Shown in pieces: positions 7,907 through 17,041 of a DNA stretch of 64,000 nucleotides. Each line of letters opens with the position of its first letter. Position 1 is the first letter of the stretch. This DNA comes from Kazachstania africana CBS 2517 (lineage: Eukaryota; Ascomycota; Saccharomycetes; Saccharomycetales; Saccharomycetaceae). The position numbers and the translations under genes were made by a program. Below the pieces are notes generated by a model. The model made no database searches. It was not told the DNA's origin and saw only the letters and a program-made list of their open reading frames with translations. Location: positions 620,001 through 684,000 of the forward strand of contig NC_018945.1 of NCBI RefSeq assembly GCF_000304475.1, in the 5' to 3' direction.

Positions 7907-9685
7907 CTAAAAGCTACTCCAATTCCAATCTACTGGTACACTTCCTACTAAGCTATCTCTATGTTTTTTGCTATTAGGATCATCACGACGCCCATTTTTC
8001 TTAAGTATGTCATTCCCATCATTGGTAATAACAATTTCATGATTCTGCTGTTCTTTAATCTTCTGATTTTTTTTCTTTCTGATATCATCGATAATATTTT
8101 CATATTCATCCATACAATTATCGCAAACCTTTGATATTACACCACCAAATTGTCTCAAGTGGCAGAATTTAGCATCTGAGTCTAGATATAAGGTATGCTT
8201 GACATGATCTTGACAAAAAATTTCACCGCAATGACGACAATGATGTTTACGTTCCACCACGGTGAATTTTTTACCACATTTTTTACAATTGGTTCTCTGA
8301 GAATCAGGCACCCAATGCTTCTTCGTTGGTTGAATTGATATTATGGGCTCGTTTTCAGAAGCGGCGTAATCTTTGAGATAACTGGGCACAAATTTGAGTA
8401 TGAAATTTTGCTTTATGGTATCATATATCGAATTATTAGAATGTAAACTCATTGAATCGGCACTACTATTACGATCCAAATTGTTATTACGCGTTGATAG
8501 TAGTAAAGAATCCAGATCTGTGTTCAATTCATTAAAATTTGAGTAGTCGTGTGGATGATATTGCGAATTTTCATTTGGTCTCTTGATATCTTCATTTGTA
8601 ATGTTTGTCTCTGAAACATTACGTAAAACTGCAGGAATATATAAAGGTTTTTTAGGGTTACCAATTTGTCTCATGGATTTATTTGATTTGGGAGAGTATG
8701 GCTTCGTTACGACCGAGACTTCAAATGAAGTTCTCCGCCTTGATAAAGGTTGCCTTAAACTTCTCATATCATTTGATTTCAGGTGAATCATTGATTTCGA
8801 ATTTTTCATTAATTTATTTACATTTTCATTTTTCAATACTAGGTCCGGTGGTAAATTGTCTATATTGGAAGTAGTAGTAATAGGAGGTTGTTGTTGTTGA
8901 ATGGTATTATTTCTTAATGTCATGAGATTAACTTTACTATTGATGTGATTTTGTGAATTAATGCTATTTTTCAAACTAAAATTTGAATTACGTTTCTCTA
9001 ACCTTCCACTTCTTGATGGATCAATTTTCATCTTGGAACCAATACTTGATTTTCTTGCGGATGATCGTCTTGGTGTACTGGTTGCCGTGCTTGGTTTACT
9101 GGAACTAATGGAGTCTGGTTTTGAAAGAGCATCGTCTTCATTATTATTTGTTAGCATGTCATTAATTTCCATTGAGTCACCAGTTTTCAGAATAGAAAGC
9201 TTTCTTAAAGCCTGTGTGGTAAGATTGACATTAGGGACATCTTCATCAGACTGATCTTCATTATCCTTATTACTGATTAGAGCTTCAGTAACAACTGGTT
9301 GCCTACTAACTGAACCAACATTGATTCTATTATCATTGGTGAAAGGTTGTTGTAATCCTATATTATCATCCTCTTCAATGACACTACCAGGAGTAGACTT
9401 TGTATTACTACCACTTGCTTGCGGATTGATCATTGACTTCAGAGAAAGACTACTGAATGCACTCTGTACTGAATGCTGTCTTGATTTTCTTGGTATTACT
9501 TTTTGAAACGTTAGAGGAGCACCATCTTTGTCAGGGGAGGCACTAACAGCCGGAGATTTCCTATTAGAATAGATGACAGAGGAAGATTGGGAAATATCCT
9601 CTTTTTCCGGTTCTTCTTGAATTGTGGAGGCTCTTGTTTCCTTTACAGAATGTTCACGATCTGTAATATCAGATGTGACAAGCAT
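7907..9685 (-). CDS. PIB2: Pib2, FYVE-domain vacuolar activator of TORC1
   Basis: A protein of 592 aa (S. cerevisiae 635) that binds PI3P on vacuole and endosome membranes and conveys glutamine and amino-acid status to TORC1. The first ~450 residues are low-complexity (Ser, Asn, Lys). A FYVE zinc finger spans about 458-530 with the signature RKHHCRHCG and paired cysteines (CKKC, CDNC). A C-terminal tail ends SVPVDWNWSSF, matching the conserved Pib2 tail needed for TORC1 activation. It is divergent from STT3, as in S. cerevisiae. Confidence 0.92.
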   Translation of the reverse strand: MLVTSDITDREHSVKETRASTIQEEPEKEDISQSSSVIYSNRKSPAVSASPDKDGAPLTFQKVIPRKSRQHSVQSAFSSLSLKSMINPQASGSNTKSTPGSVIEEDDNIGLQQPFTNDNRINVGSVSRQPVVTEALISNKDNEDQSDEDVPNVNLTTQALRKLSILKTGDSMEINDMLTNNNEDDALSKPDSISSSKPSTATSTPRRSSARKSSIGSKMKIDPSRSGRLEKRNSNFSLKNSINSQNHINSKVNLMTLRNNTIQQQQPPITTTSNIDNLPPDLVLKNENVNKLMKNSKSMIHLKSNDMRSLRQPLSRRRTSFEVSVVTKPYSPKSNKSMRQIGNPKKPLYIPAVLRNVSETNITNEDIKRPNENSQYHPHDYSNFNELNTDLDSLLLSTRNNNLDRNSSADSMSLHSNNSIYDTIKQNFILKFVPSYLKDYAASENEPIISIQPTKKHWVPDSQRTNCKKCGKKFTVVERKHHCRHCGEIFCQDHVKHTLYLDSDAKFCHLRQFGGVISKVCDNCMDEYENIIDDIRKKKNQKIKEQQNHEIVITNDGNDILKKNGRRDDPNSKKHRDSLVGSVPVDWNWSSF

Positions 9686-9872
9686 TTGAAAAATGTAAGA
9701 GTCTTTTTAATTAATGAACACAATAAATTATCAATTAAAATGATTACAAATCTCACTATTCATGTGAACTTAATCGCACTTAAGATCTTTTTGCTTTTTT
9801 TGTATTGGTGATGATAATCGTTTATAATCCAATTTTAGTTCCAAAGGAAAAGACTGGAGAAGCTAAAAAACC

Positions 9873-10090
9873 AGGGTCGGAATAATTAGGCCCATGTGGC
9901 AGCCCTATATGAATTACAAGGGTCGGAATTATATTTTGGATGTTGCCCTAACATTTTTACATTATTTACCCTGTATTTCTAGTATAACCCTAAACAAAAA
10001 GCATCACGTGATTTTAAAAAACTGGGTAACAAGAAAGTTGTACACCCTAACCTACTTTGGTGTAAGGTACGGATGTATGGCTTAGGGTTA
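9873..10090. promoter_or_regulatory. Cluster of Tbf1-type CCCTAA sites, repeated AGGGTCGGAAT and a CACGTG box between PIB2 and STT3
   Basis: Four telomere-repeat-like motifs occur in 150 bp: GCCCTAAC (9945-9952), AACCCTAAA (9986-9994), ACCCTAACC (10044-10052) and TTAGGGTTA (10082-10090). They resemble sites for the general regulator Tbf1. An 11-bp direct repeat AGGGTCGGAAT lies at 9873-9883 and 9919-9929, and a TCACGTGA (Cbf1-type) site covers 10004-10011. The cluster is 250-460 bp from the STT3 ATG. The binding factors are inferred from motif likeness only. I see no RNA gene here. Confidence 0.5.
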
Positions 10091-10337
10091 TTTGCAGCGA
10101 CTAAACGCTCGCGAAAGTTTTTCATTCAATTTTTGACACGTTAAGGCTTTCTTTTTTGAACAGCAAATACATTGTATGTAAGTGGAAAGATACGTATAGG
10201 TGAAAGATAATTCTCTTTTTTAATTCAATCATTGTTGCCATCCAACTGTATATGGTTCATTTCATAACACTCAATTGAATTCCAAGCTTTTAATATATTC
10301 AAGAAATTAATAAATACAAGGCAGTTCTCTCCCCATA

Positions 10338-12551
10338 ATGTCAACGGCAGTTGTAAAAAATAGGGAATCTTCTTCCACTACGATACAGTGGGTTCAATCC
10401 ATTTTAAAAACGGCAATTTTCGTTAGTATAATATTTGCGTCTGTCTCATCGAGATTATTTGCCGTCATTAGGTTCGAATCAATTATTCACGAATTCGATC
10501 CATGGTTCAATTTTAGAGCTACAAAATATTTAGTCGAAAACTCTTTCAATGATTTTCTCAATTGGTTCGACGATAGAACTTGGTATCCGTTGGGCAGAGT
10601 CACCGGTGGTACTCTATACCCAGGTTTAATGACTACTAGTGGTTTAGTCTGGCATATCTTCAAAGATTATCTTGGTTTACCAATTGATATCAGAAATATT
10701 TGTGTAATGTTTGCTCCCGCTTTCTCCGGTATCACAGCATACGCTACTTATAAGTTGACTTGTGAAATTAAAGATGAATCTGCAGGTTTATTGGCTGCTG
10801 CCTTCATCGGTATTGTTCCAGGTTATATCTCAAGATCTGTAGCAGGTTCCTACGATAACGAAGCCATTGCAATCACTTTATTAATGGTCACTTTCATGTT
10901 CTGGATTAAAGCTATGAAATACGGTTCAATCTTAAATGGTTGTCTAGCAGCCTTATTCTATTTCTATATGGTTTCTGCTTGGGGTGGGTACGTTTTTATC
11001 ACCAATTTAATCCCATTCCATGTATTTTGTTTGATCCTAATGGGTAGATATAACCCTAAGATATACGTTGCTTATAACACTTGGTTCGTTATTGGTACCA
11101 TTGCTTCAATGCAAATTCCATTCGTTGGCTTCTTACCAATTAAATCTAACGATCATATGTCTGCATTAGGTGTCTTTGGATTATTACAAATTGTTGCCCT
11201 GGGTAATTTTGTAAAAGGTAAAGTTTCTAGTGGTAAATTCAAGATAATTATGGTCGTATCAATGATCACTCTAATTGCTGTAGGTGTCCTAGGTTTATTC
11301 GCTCTAACTTATATGGGATTAATTGCTCCATGGACCGGTAGATTCTATTCTCTATGGGATACCAGTTATGCAAAGATCCACATTCCAATTATTGCTTCGG
11401 TTTCAGAACATCAACCTGTTACTTGGCCAGCTTTCTTCTTTGACACACAATTTTTAATTTGGTTATTCCCAGCTGGTGTTCTTCTTCTTTTCTTAGAATT
11501 AAGAGATGAACATGTCTTTATCATTGCTTATTCCGTATTGTGTTCCTATTTTGCTGGTGTCATGATTAGATTAATGTTAACTTTAACTCCAGTTATTTGT
11601 ATTGCAGCTGCTGTTGCATTGTCCAAAATCTTTGACATATATTTGGATTTTTCATCAATTTTCTTTAATGATGGAAAAGATAAAAAAGTTGAACCAAGGA
11701 AGAAGGTGTTATCACTAATAACCAAATTATTTGTCTCTGCTACTTTCATTTTCTACTTGTACCTTTTCGTTTACCATTGTACATGGGTGACACAAACAGC
11801 ATACTCTTCACCATCTGTCGTTCTACCATCACAAGGTCCAGATGGCAGACCAGCCTTAATTGACGATTATAGAGAAGCATACTACTGGCTACGTATGAAT
11901 ACGAAGGAAGATGCTAAAGTTGCAGCATGGTGGGATTATGGATATCAAATTGGTGGTATGGCAGATCGTACCACTTTGGTAGATAACAATACATGGAACA
12001 ACACACACATTGCCCTTATTGGTAAAGCAATGGCGTCACCAGAAGAGATATCTTACAAAGTTTTAAAAGAATTGGACGTTGATTATGTTTTGATTATATT
12101 TGGTGGTGTTCTTGGATTTGGTGGTGATGATATTAATAAGTTCCTCTGGATGATTAGAATCAGTCAAGGTATTTGGCCCGATGAAATCTCAGAAAGAAAT
12201 TTTTTCACTTCAAATGGTGAATATAAAGTGGATTCCAGTGCTACTGAAACAATGAAGAAATCTTTATTGTACAAGATGAGTTATAAAGATTTCCCAGAAT
12301 TGTTCGGTGGCAGAGGTGAAGGTATGGATAGAGTCCGTCATCAAACCATTAGAAGTGAAGATGTTGAAGCTTTAGATTATTTCGAAGAAGCATTTACATC
12401 AGAAAATTGGCTAGTGAGAATTTATAAATTGAGAGATCTTGATGATGAAGGTAGAAATTTCCGTGACGTTGGTAAATTTAATAGATTGAGTGAAAAATTT
12501 TTAAGAAAGAGATCATTGAATAAGAAGCCTGCCATTGATATGCTTATTTAG
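10338..12551 (+). CDS. STT3: Stt3, catalytic subunit of oligosaccharyltransferase
   Basis: A protein of 737 aa (S. cerevisiae 718), the multi-spanning ER enzyme that transfers the dolichol-linked glycan to Asn of N-X-S/T sequons. The N-terminal part has about 13 hydrophobic segments, an early FDPWFNFRATKY loop with the metal-binding Asp, and SVSEHQP (about 354-360) in external loop 5. The lumenal C-terminal domain carries the sequon-reading WWDYGYQI motif (W531 onward), followed by DNNTWNNTHIALIGKAM. That segment includes NNTW/NNTH sequons near the active site, as in other Stt3 proteins. All catalytic motifs are intact. Confidence 0.97.
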   Translation: MSTAVVKNRESSSTTIQWVQSILKTAIFVSIIFASVSSRLFAVIRFESIIHEFDPWFNFRATKYLVENSFNDFLNWFDDRTWYPLGRVTGGTLYPGLMTTSGLVWHIFKDYLGLPIDIRNICVMFAPAFSGITAYATYKLTCEIKDESAGLLAAAFIGIVPGYISRSVAGSYDNEAIAITLLMVTFMFWIKAMKYGSILNGCLAALFYFYMVSAWGGYVFITNLIPFHVFCLILMGRYNPKIYVAYNTWFVIGTIASMQIPFVGFLPIKSNDHMSALGVFGLLQIVALGNFVKGKVSSGKFKIIMVVSMITLIAVGVLGLFALTYMGLIAPWTGRFYSLWDTSYAKIHIPIIASVSEHQPVTWPAFFFDTQFLIWLFPAGVLLLFLELRDEHVFIIAYSVLCSYFAGVMIRLMLTLTPVICIAAAVALSKIFDIYLDFSSIFFNDGKDKKVEPRKKVLSLITKLFVSATFIFYLYLFVYHCTWVTQTAYSSPSVVLPSQGPDGRPALIDDYREAYYWLRMNTKEDAKVAAWWDYGYQIGGMADRTTLVDNNTWNNTHIALIGKAMASPEEISYKVLKELDVDYVLIIFGGVLGFGGDDINKFLWMIRISQGIWPDEISERNFFTSNGEYKVDSSATETMKKSLLYKMSYKDFPELFGGRGEGMDRVRHQTIRSEDVEALDYFEEAFTSENWLVRIYKLRDLDDEGRNFRDVGKFNRLSEKFLRKRSLNKKPAIDMLI

Positions 12552-12584
12552 TTTAGAAGTATAAATATATATAACTTAGATATA

Positions 12585-13217
12585 TCACTTTTGAGAAGTT
12601 ACTTTTGGAGCTTCAATTTTTTCAGTAAATAGTAAAAATTTGATTAAAGATTCGATATTTGATATGACATTTGTCAAAGCCCAAATCCAGATACCAAAAG
12701 AGACACCTACTTTTGTAGACATACTAGTTTGACGTCCCAATATATAGTTCAATGGTGTCAATACAAGATGCAGCCAACCATTGTTCCATACGCCGGAGAT
12801 CAAATATGGGAATGTGTCGTTAGTTGGTAAATAATAGACAATTTCTTTACCCTTCCATATTTTGAATACGAAAAATGGTAAAGTGAGAGTGATTAATTTA
12901 AGTTTATGGAAGATTGCATGCAAATTCTTGGAATTTAATTTAATTTTGGAGTCTAATTCTGATAATTCAATTTTCAATTTATCTAACTGTCTATTATTTT
13001 TAGTCCATTTGGCATAATTATCCTGAGCTGAGATGGAATGATTTTCTTCGATGAGTTGACGTTGTTTACGTAATTTTGAATTATACTCTCTTGTATCTTT
13101 TGAATTTGTCTTCAATGATAAGGCCATTAACCAATTTGAATGGTACTTGGCTGTATAATCGATGAATTTAGTGACAGCCACTAAGAATAGGGCGATGATC
13201 ACCACAGAATTAGCCAT
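12585..13217 (-). CDS. GET1: Get1, ER receptor subunit for tail-anchored protein insertion
   Basis: A protein of 210 aa (S. cerevisiae 235), the WRB homologue that with Get2 receives the Get3-substrate complex at the ER. A hydrophobic segment at about 4-22 is followed by a charged coiled coil (about 40-100, rich in Lys, Glu, Gln) that docks Get3. Two further membrane segments include one around GVSFGIWIWALTNVISNI. The stop codon is 33 bp from the convergent STT3 stop. S. cerevisiae has ALK1 between these two genes, and it is absent here. Confidence 0.9.
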   Translation of the reverse strand: MANSVVIIALFLVAVTKFIDYTAKYHSNWLMALSLKTNSKDTREYNSKLRKQRQLIEENHSISAQDNYAKWTKNNRQLDKLKIELSELDSKIKLNSKNLHAIFHKLKLITLTLPFFVFKIWKGKEIVYYLPTNDTFPYLISGVWNNGWLHLVLTPLNYILGRQTSMSTKVGVSFGIWIWALTNVISNIESLIKFLLFTEKIEAPKVTSQK

Positions 13218-13316
13218 TTCTTCTCGATTGTTCTACTGGCGATAAACCTGTTAAATTGATACCACGATGGCTCTTTTTTCAACTCTTAAGGCTCTCTTTT
13301 GCAATACAGCAGGCGG

Positions 13317-13683
13317 TTACCCGGAAAGAAGATAGATAACACAGTTGAATTGAAGCGTACATTCAGTAAGATTCATCCGGCGGGTCAGCGTATTTTAACC
13401 ATGTACATCCTAGCCAGGTAGATATGATCAGGACTTCCAATGTCACTGCGACTTCCATTTGCTGTCGCAACGATCCCGTCACGGGAAAAGCTGGCCATAT
13501 AAAGACATGGAACATATAAAACACAGACAGCATCCATTAATCAGCACCTATAGACCGATCCATACAACCGTCCAACAAAGCAGAGAGATGCACTGCGAAA
13601 ATAGCAGCAGTCATTTCTTTAAATATGGCATTGCGTCCCTCACTTCTCACGGTCCACACACACACTCTCTATTCGATATAAAA
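13317..13683. promoter_or_regulatory. Reb1-type site and TATA box in the GET1-CKB1 divergent promoter
   Basis: TTACCCGG at 13317-13324 fits Reb1, and TATAAAA at 13677-13683 lies 80 bp before the preferred CKB1 ATG. The 490-545 bp gap holds no other recognisable element. A frame open from 13459 lacks family features and is taken as chance. Confidence 0.55.
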
Positions 13684-13762
13684 AATTATTCTGATTTCCA
13701 ATAAGAAGATGTGGATGTACATGGAAAGTGTTGGTGGGAATTGTAAGATAGACACTAGAGTG

Positions 13763-14575
13763 ATGTCCGCTGAATACATAGAAGATAACTCACATTTGTC
13801 TGATGAAGATAGTGTAACGTACGATGAATGGATTCCATCATTTTGTTCAAGATTCGGCCACGAATTCTTTTGTCAAGTGCCAACAGATTTCATTGAAGAT
13901 GACTTCAATATGACTTCGCTGAGTCAAGAAGTGCCTCATTATCGTAAAGCTTTGGATCTAATCCTGGATCTAGAGGCAATGAGCGACGAGGAGGAAGAGG
14001 AAGAGGAAATAGAAGAAGAAAGCGATATTGATATTAAGAGTAATGATAACACCAATAATAGAACGGTAAATAGAAGTATCATTGAGCATTCAGCAGAACA
14101 GTTGTATGGCCTCATTCATGCAAGGTATATCTTAACAAAACAAGGTCTACAAGCAATGGCAGAAAAATTCGATCATAAACAATTCGGTACATGTCCTCGT
14201 TACTACTGTAGTGGGATGCAATTGTTACCCTGTGGTTTAAGTGATACAATTGGTAAATACACTGTGAGACTCTATTGTCCCTCATGTCAGGATCTATATC
14301 TCCCTCAATCTTCCAGATATCTCTGTTTGGAAGGTGCTTATTGGGGCACAAGTTTCCCAGGTGTATTTTTAAAGCATTTCAAAGAATTGGAAGATTATGT
14401 GGAACGTAAGGGCAAAGAAGCGTATCATTTGAAAGTATTCGGTTTCAAAATCAATGATTTGGCAGTCTCCGGTCAAAGAATGAAATGGTTAAGGCAATGG
14501 CCTGCTACTGATGAAGAATGGGATGAATTTAAAAAATGTGAATTCGAATTACCAACTATTCAACATACTTCATGA
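13763..14575 (+). CDS. CKB1: Ckb1, regulatory beta subunit of protein kinase CK2
   Basis: CK2 beta subunit (270 aa from this ATG; S. cerevisiae 278) that dimerises and holds two catalytic subunits. The start giving MSAEYIEDNSHLSDEDS aligns with the family N-terminus and sits 80 bp after a TATA box. In-frame ATGs at 13709, 13715 and 13721 would add up to 18 residues (MWMYMESVGG...) without counterpart. Seen are the WIPSFCSRFGHEFFC core, an acidic EEEEEEE loop, and the structural zinc site made by CPRYYC and CPSC. The FPGVFLKHF dimer-interface region is also present. Only 27 bp separate its stop from the convergent JAC1 stop. Confidence 0.95.
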   Translation: MSAEYIEDNSHLSDEDSVTYDEWIPSFCSRFGHEFFCQVPTDFIEDDFNMTSLSQEVPHYRKALDLILDLEAMSDEEEEEEEIEEESDIDIKSNDNTNNRTVNRSIIEHSAEQLYGLIHARYILTKQGLQAMAEKFDHKQFGTCPRYYCSGMQLLPCGLSDTIGKYTVRLYCPSCQDLYLPQSSRYLCLEGAYWGTSFPGVFLKHFKELEDYVERKGKEAYHLKVFGFKINDLAVSGQRMKWLRQWPATDEEWDEFKKCEFELPTIQHTS

Positions 14576-14602
14576 CCCCAGCCTTATCATTAATTATTAC
14601 TT

Positions 14603-15172
14603 CTATATATTTTTAATTGTATTTGATAAATTAGTCCAATATTTCAATTCCATTGTCAATTCAACGGCAGTAGAATAATCCTCCTGTTCGAAACAATCCC
14701 TCAATTTGTTTACAATCGCATCCATCCTATCATCATTCTCCTGCTTAATCCTAGCAATTTCGTCATTACTTATCGAGTCATCAGCAAGTCGCTCATTAAT
14801 CTCAATCACCTCCATTAATATCGACGGACCAACTTCTAATTTTTGACCATCCTCCGTCAAATCTATACCTTTATTTATCTTAATCATATACTGTGACCTA
14901 CTCAACGGCTCTTTCAACACATGATACGCCTTATTCACCACAGACGAGTCCATGTCGGCACCATCACCGTTCCCAGCTACCATATCTGGGTGGAATTGTG
15001 ATTGTAATACCCTATATTCTTTCCGTAACTGTGATTGATCTACATTGAATGATGGCTCTCCCCCGGGAAAACTCTTAGGAAACATCTCATAGAATGTAGA
15101 CACCATCCTTCTACTACTATGACCCCATCTGAAACATCCTGAAGCCACCGATCTAAACATACTTACACTCAT
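14603..15172 (-). CDS. JAC1: Jac1, mitochondrial J-protein for Fe-S cluster transfer
   Basis: A protein of 189 aa (S. cerevisiae 184), the HscB-type co-chaperone that presents the scaffold Isu1 to the Hsp70 Ssq1 in the mitochondrial matrix. The first ~25 residues are rich in Arg and Ser with no acidic residues, as in a presequence. The J domain contains the invariant HPD at 61-63. The C-terminal helical bundle ends in ELKYWTNLSNTIKNI, matching the Isu-binding domain. Confidence 0.92.
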   Translation of the reverse strand: MSVSMFRSVASGCFRWGHSSRRMVSTFYEMFPKSFPGGEPSFNVDQSQLRKEYRVLQSQFHPDMVAGNGDGADMDSSVVNKAYHVLKEPLSRSQYMIKINKGIDLTEDGQKLEVGPSILMEVIEINERLADDSISNDEIARIKQENDDRMDAIVNKLRDCFEQEDYSTAVELTMELKYWTNLSNTIKNI

Positions 15173-15284
15173 TCATCTGACTGTTATAAGAAAGGCAATA
15201 TTAATAATCTCGCTTTTCAATGTCAAAAAAAAATCTGGTGTATATGAAACAGTTCCAAGTAAAGGGTGAATCCTGTAATCATCT

Positions 15285-16772
15285 ATGGATCTGACTCAAA
15301 GATTGATCATCACACAGCCTTTGTATTTCCAGGAATCATCCCAAAAATGTGGATACTGTAAAGGTGAAAAACCAAGCCAAGGCGATTATTTTGCATTGGA
15401 TTCCTGGTACCGTCCTGGTAAGGAATCCACTCATACAAATAGTACTATAGGGTTTCAATGTGAAAATATCACGATTGAAACGTACGAAAGATTGTGTAAC
15501 CTTGGATTTAGAAGATCTGGTTGTTTTCTCTACAAATTTGATATGCTAAGGAATTGCTGTAGATTATTTACCATAAGAACTACACCAGAAGAGGTCAAAT
15601 TGACAAAAGAATTGAAAACTTGCGTGAAACATTTTAAAAAATTTATAAACGTACCACCATCAGAAAAGATTAGCAAAAATCAACCTTTCGATTACATCAA
15701 TGAACTTCGCAGTTTGGATTCTGCCGATTTCCATACTGTATACGAACCTTCCGTTTTTACAACTGAAAAATATGATCTGTACGTTAAATATCAGGAACAG
15801 GTTCACAACGATTACAAACATTCAACAAGATCTTTTAAACGATTTCTTTGTGATTCACCATTTCCCGAATATACTAGAAATGGTACCAAGGAAGAATGGT
15901 CACAGTTGAATGACCCAGAATATAAGGGTAATTTTGACAGATTGGGCCCCACCCATGAATGTTACTATTACGAGGGAAAACTAATTGCACTGGCCATATT
16001 AGATTTCTTACCCAGTGGCGTATCTTCTGTTTACTTCATCTATGATCCAGAATTCAAGAAATTATCCCTAGGTAAATTAAGTGCTTTGAAAGAGTTGACT
16101 CTTGTCCACAAACTGAGTAGGCCGTTTTATTACCTCGGATATTACATTGACGATTGTCCAAAGATGAATTACAAATCTCAATATGGTGGAGAACTTTTGG
16201 ACGTCTGCAATTTAAACTATGTTTCCTTAGAGTTTCTAAAATCAAATAATATGATCTCAAACGGTAGACTTTTCATATTGGGTGAAGAAAATAGCATCAG
16301 CGATGAATTGTTCATGGATGATAATTTGGAAAGAACTGAATTCCCCACTGTGGAAAATGCGACCTCACTATCCAACGTAGCAGAACATATATATGGCTCA
16401 AATGGCGTTGCATTCCATAGCAAGGAGAAATATTTAAGCAAACTTGTTGAAATGGGCATACCCCTGGAGATGGAGGAACCAAAGAATGTCTTCTTCCAGA
16501 GACATTCTACCGATAAGAAATCCATGTCAGATTTGAACAATCTTCCAAGTGTCGTACCTGGCCTACTACCAATTAATGAATTATATGACATTATAACGTC
16601 CAGGAAGATTAATGAATTGAATGGTGCCATGATGATATACGACACTTTGCTGCACAGAATTAGATTTATGTTCGATTTTGAAGTAGAACATCCTTCTAAC
16701 AAATTGGTCATATTCAATACGATAAGACTTTTGGGACTGGACATTTGTAAATCTGCCCTCCTCATTATATAA
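15285..16772 (+). CDS. ATE1: Ate1, arginyl-tRNA-protein transferase
   Basis: A protein of 495 aa (S. cerevisiae 503). It transfers Arg from Arg-tRNA to N-terminal Asp/Glu, marking proteins for the Arg/N-degron pathway. The N-terminal domain has the CGYC pair (C22, C25) and a later CC pair (RNCCRLFTIRT) that together form the regulatory metal site. The GNAT-like C-terminal part includes YYEGKLIALAILDFLPSGVSS, FIYDPEF and YYLGYYIDDCPKMNYK. Its start is 112 bp from the divergent JAC1 start, so the two share a compact promoter. Confidence 0.93.
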   Translation: MDLTQRLIITQPLYFQESSQKCGYCKGEKPSQGDYFALDSWYRPGKESTHTNSTIGFQCENITIETYERLCNLGFRRSGCFLYKFDMLRNCCRLFTIRTTPEEVKLTKELKTCVKHFKKFINVPPSEKISKNQPFDYINELRSLDSADFHTVYEPSVFTTEKYDLYVKYQEQVHNDYKHSTRSFKRFLCDSPFPEYTRNGTKEEWSQLNDPEYKGNFDRLGPTHECYYYEGKLIALAILDFLPSGVSSVYFIYDPEFKKLSLGKLSALKELTLVHKLSRPFYYLGYYIDDCPKMNYKSQYGGELLDVCNLNYVSLEFLKSNNMISNGRLFILGEENSISDELFMDDNLERTEFPTVENATSLSNVAEHIYGSNGVAFHSKEKYLSKLVEMGIPLEMEEPKNVFFQRHSTDKKSMSDLNNLPSVVPGLLPINELYDIITSRKINELNGAMMIYDTLLHRIRFMFDFEVEHPSNKLVIFNTIRLLGLDICKSALLII

Positions 16773-16850
16773 ATGTCTTCAAGACGGCTGCAATGAATAT
16801 TCACAATCATTTTCTCTTTTCATATACAACCATATATATCACTATTACTA

Positions 16851-16900
16851 CTCATCGCATCATTTCTTTCACGAGAAACATAGCGAGATGAAAAATTTCG
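16851..16900 (+). promoter_or_regulatory. PAC- and RRPE-like motifs upstream of KAP122
   Basis: CTCATCGC at 16851-16858 (reverse PAC core) and GATGAAAAATTTCG at 16887-16900 (RRPE-like) lie 140-190 bp before the KAP122 ATG. The match is weaker than before NSR1 and MTR3, and the regulatory role is inferred. Confidence 0.4.
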
Positions 16901-17041
16901 AAATAGAATATCTCGAACTATTTGCACGATAGTATATACCTTGATATACATAGGGAAGAGCTGTAGTAGGGTATTAAACTACACTTCGTCGTTGCATAAT
17001 ACAGCAGTATCCCCAAAGCAAGTTTTTCTGATACTTAAATT

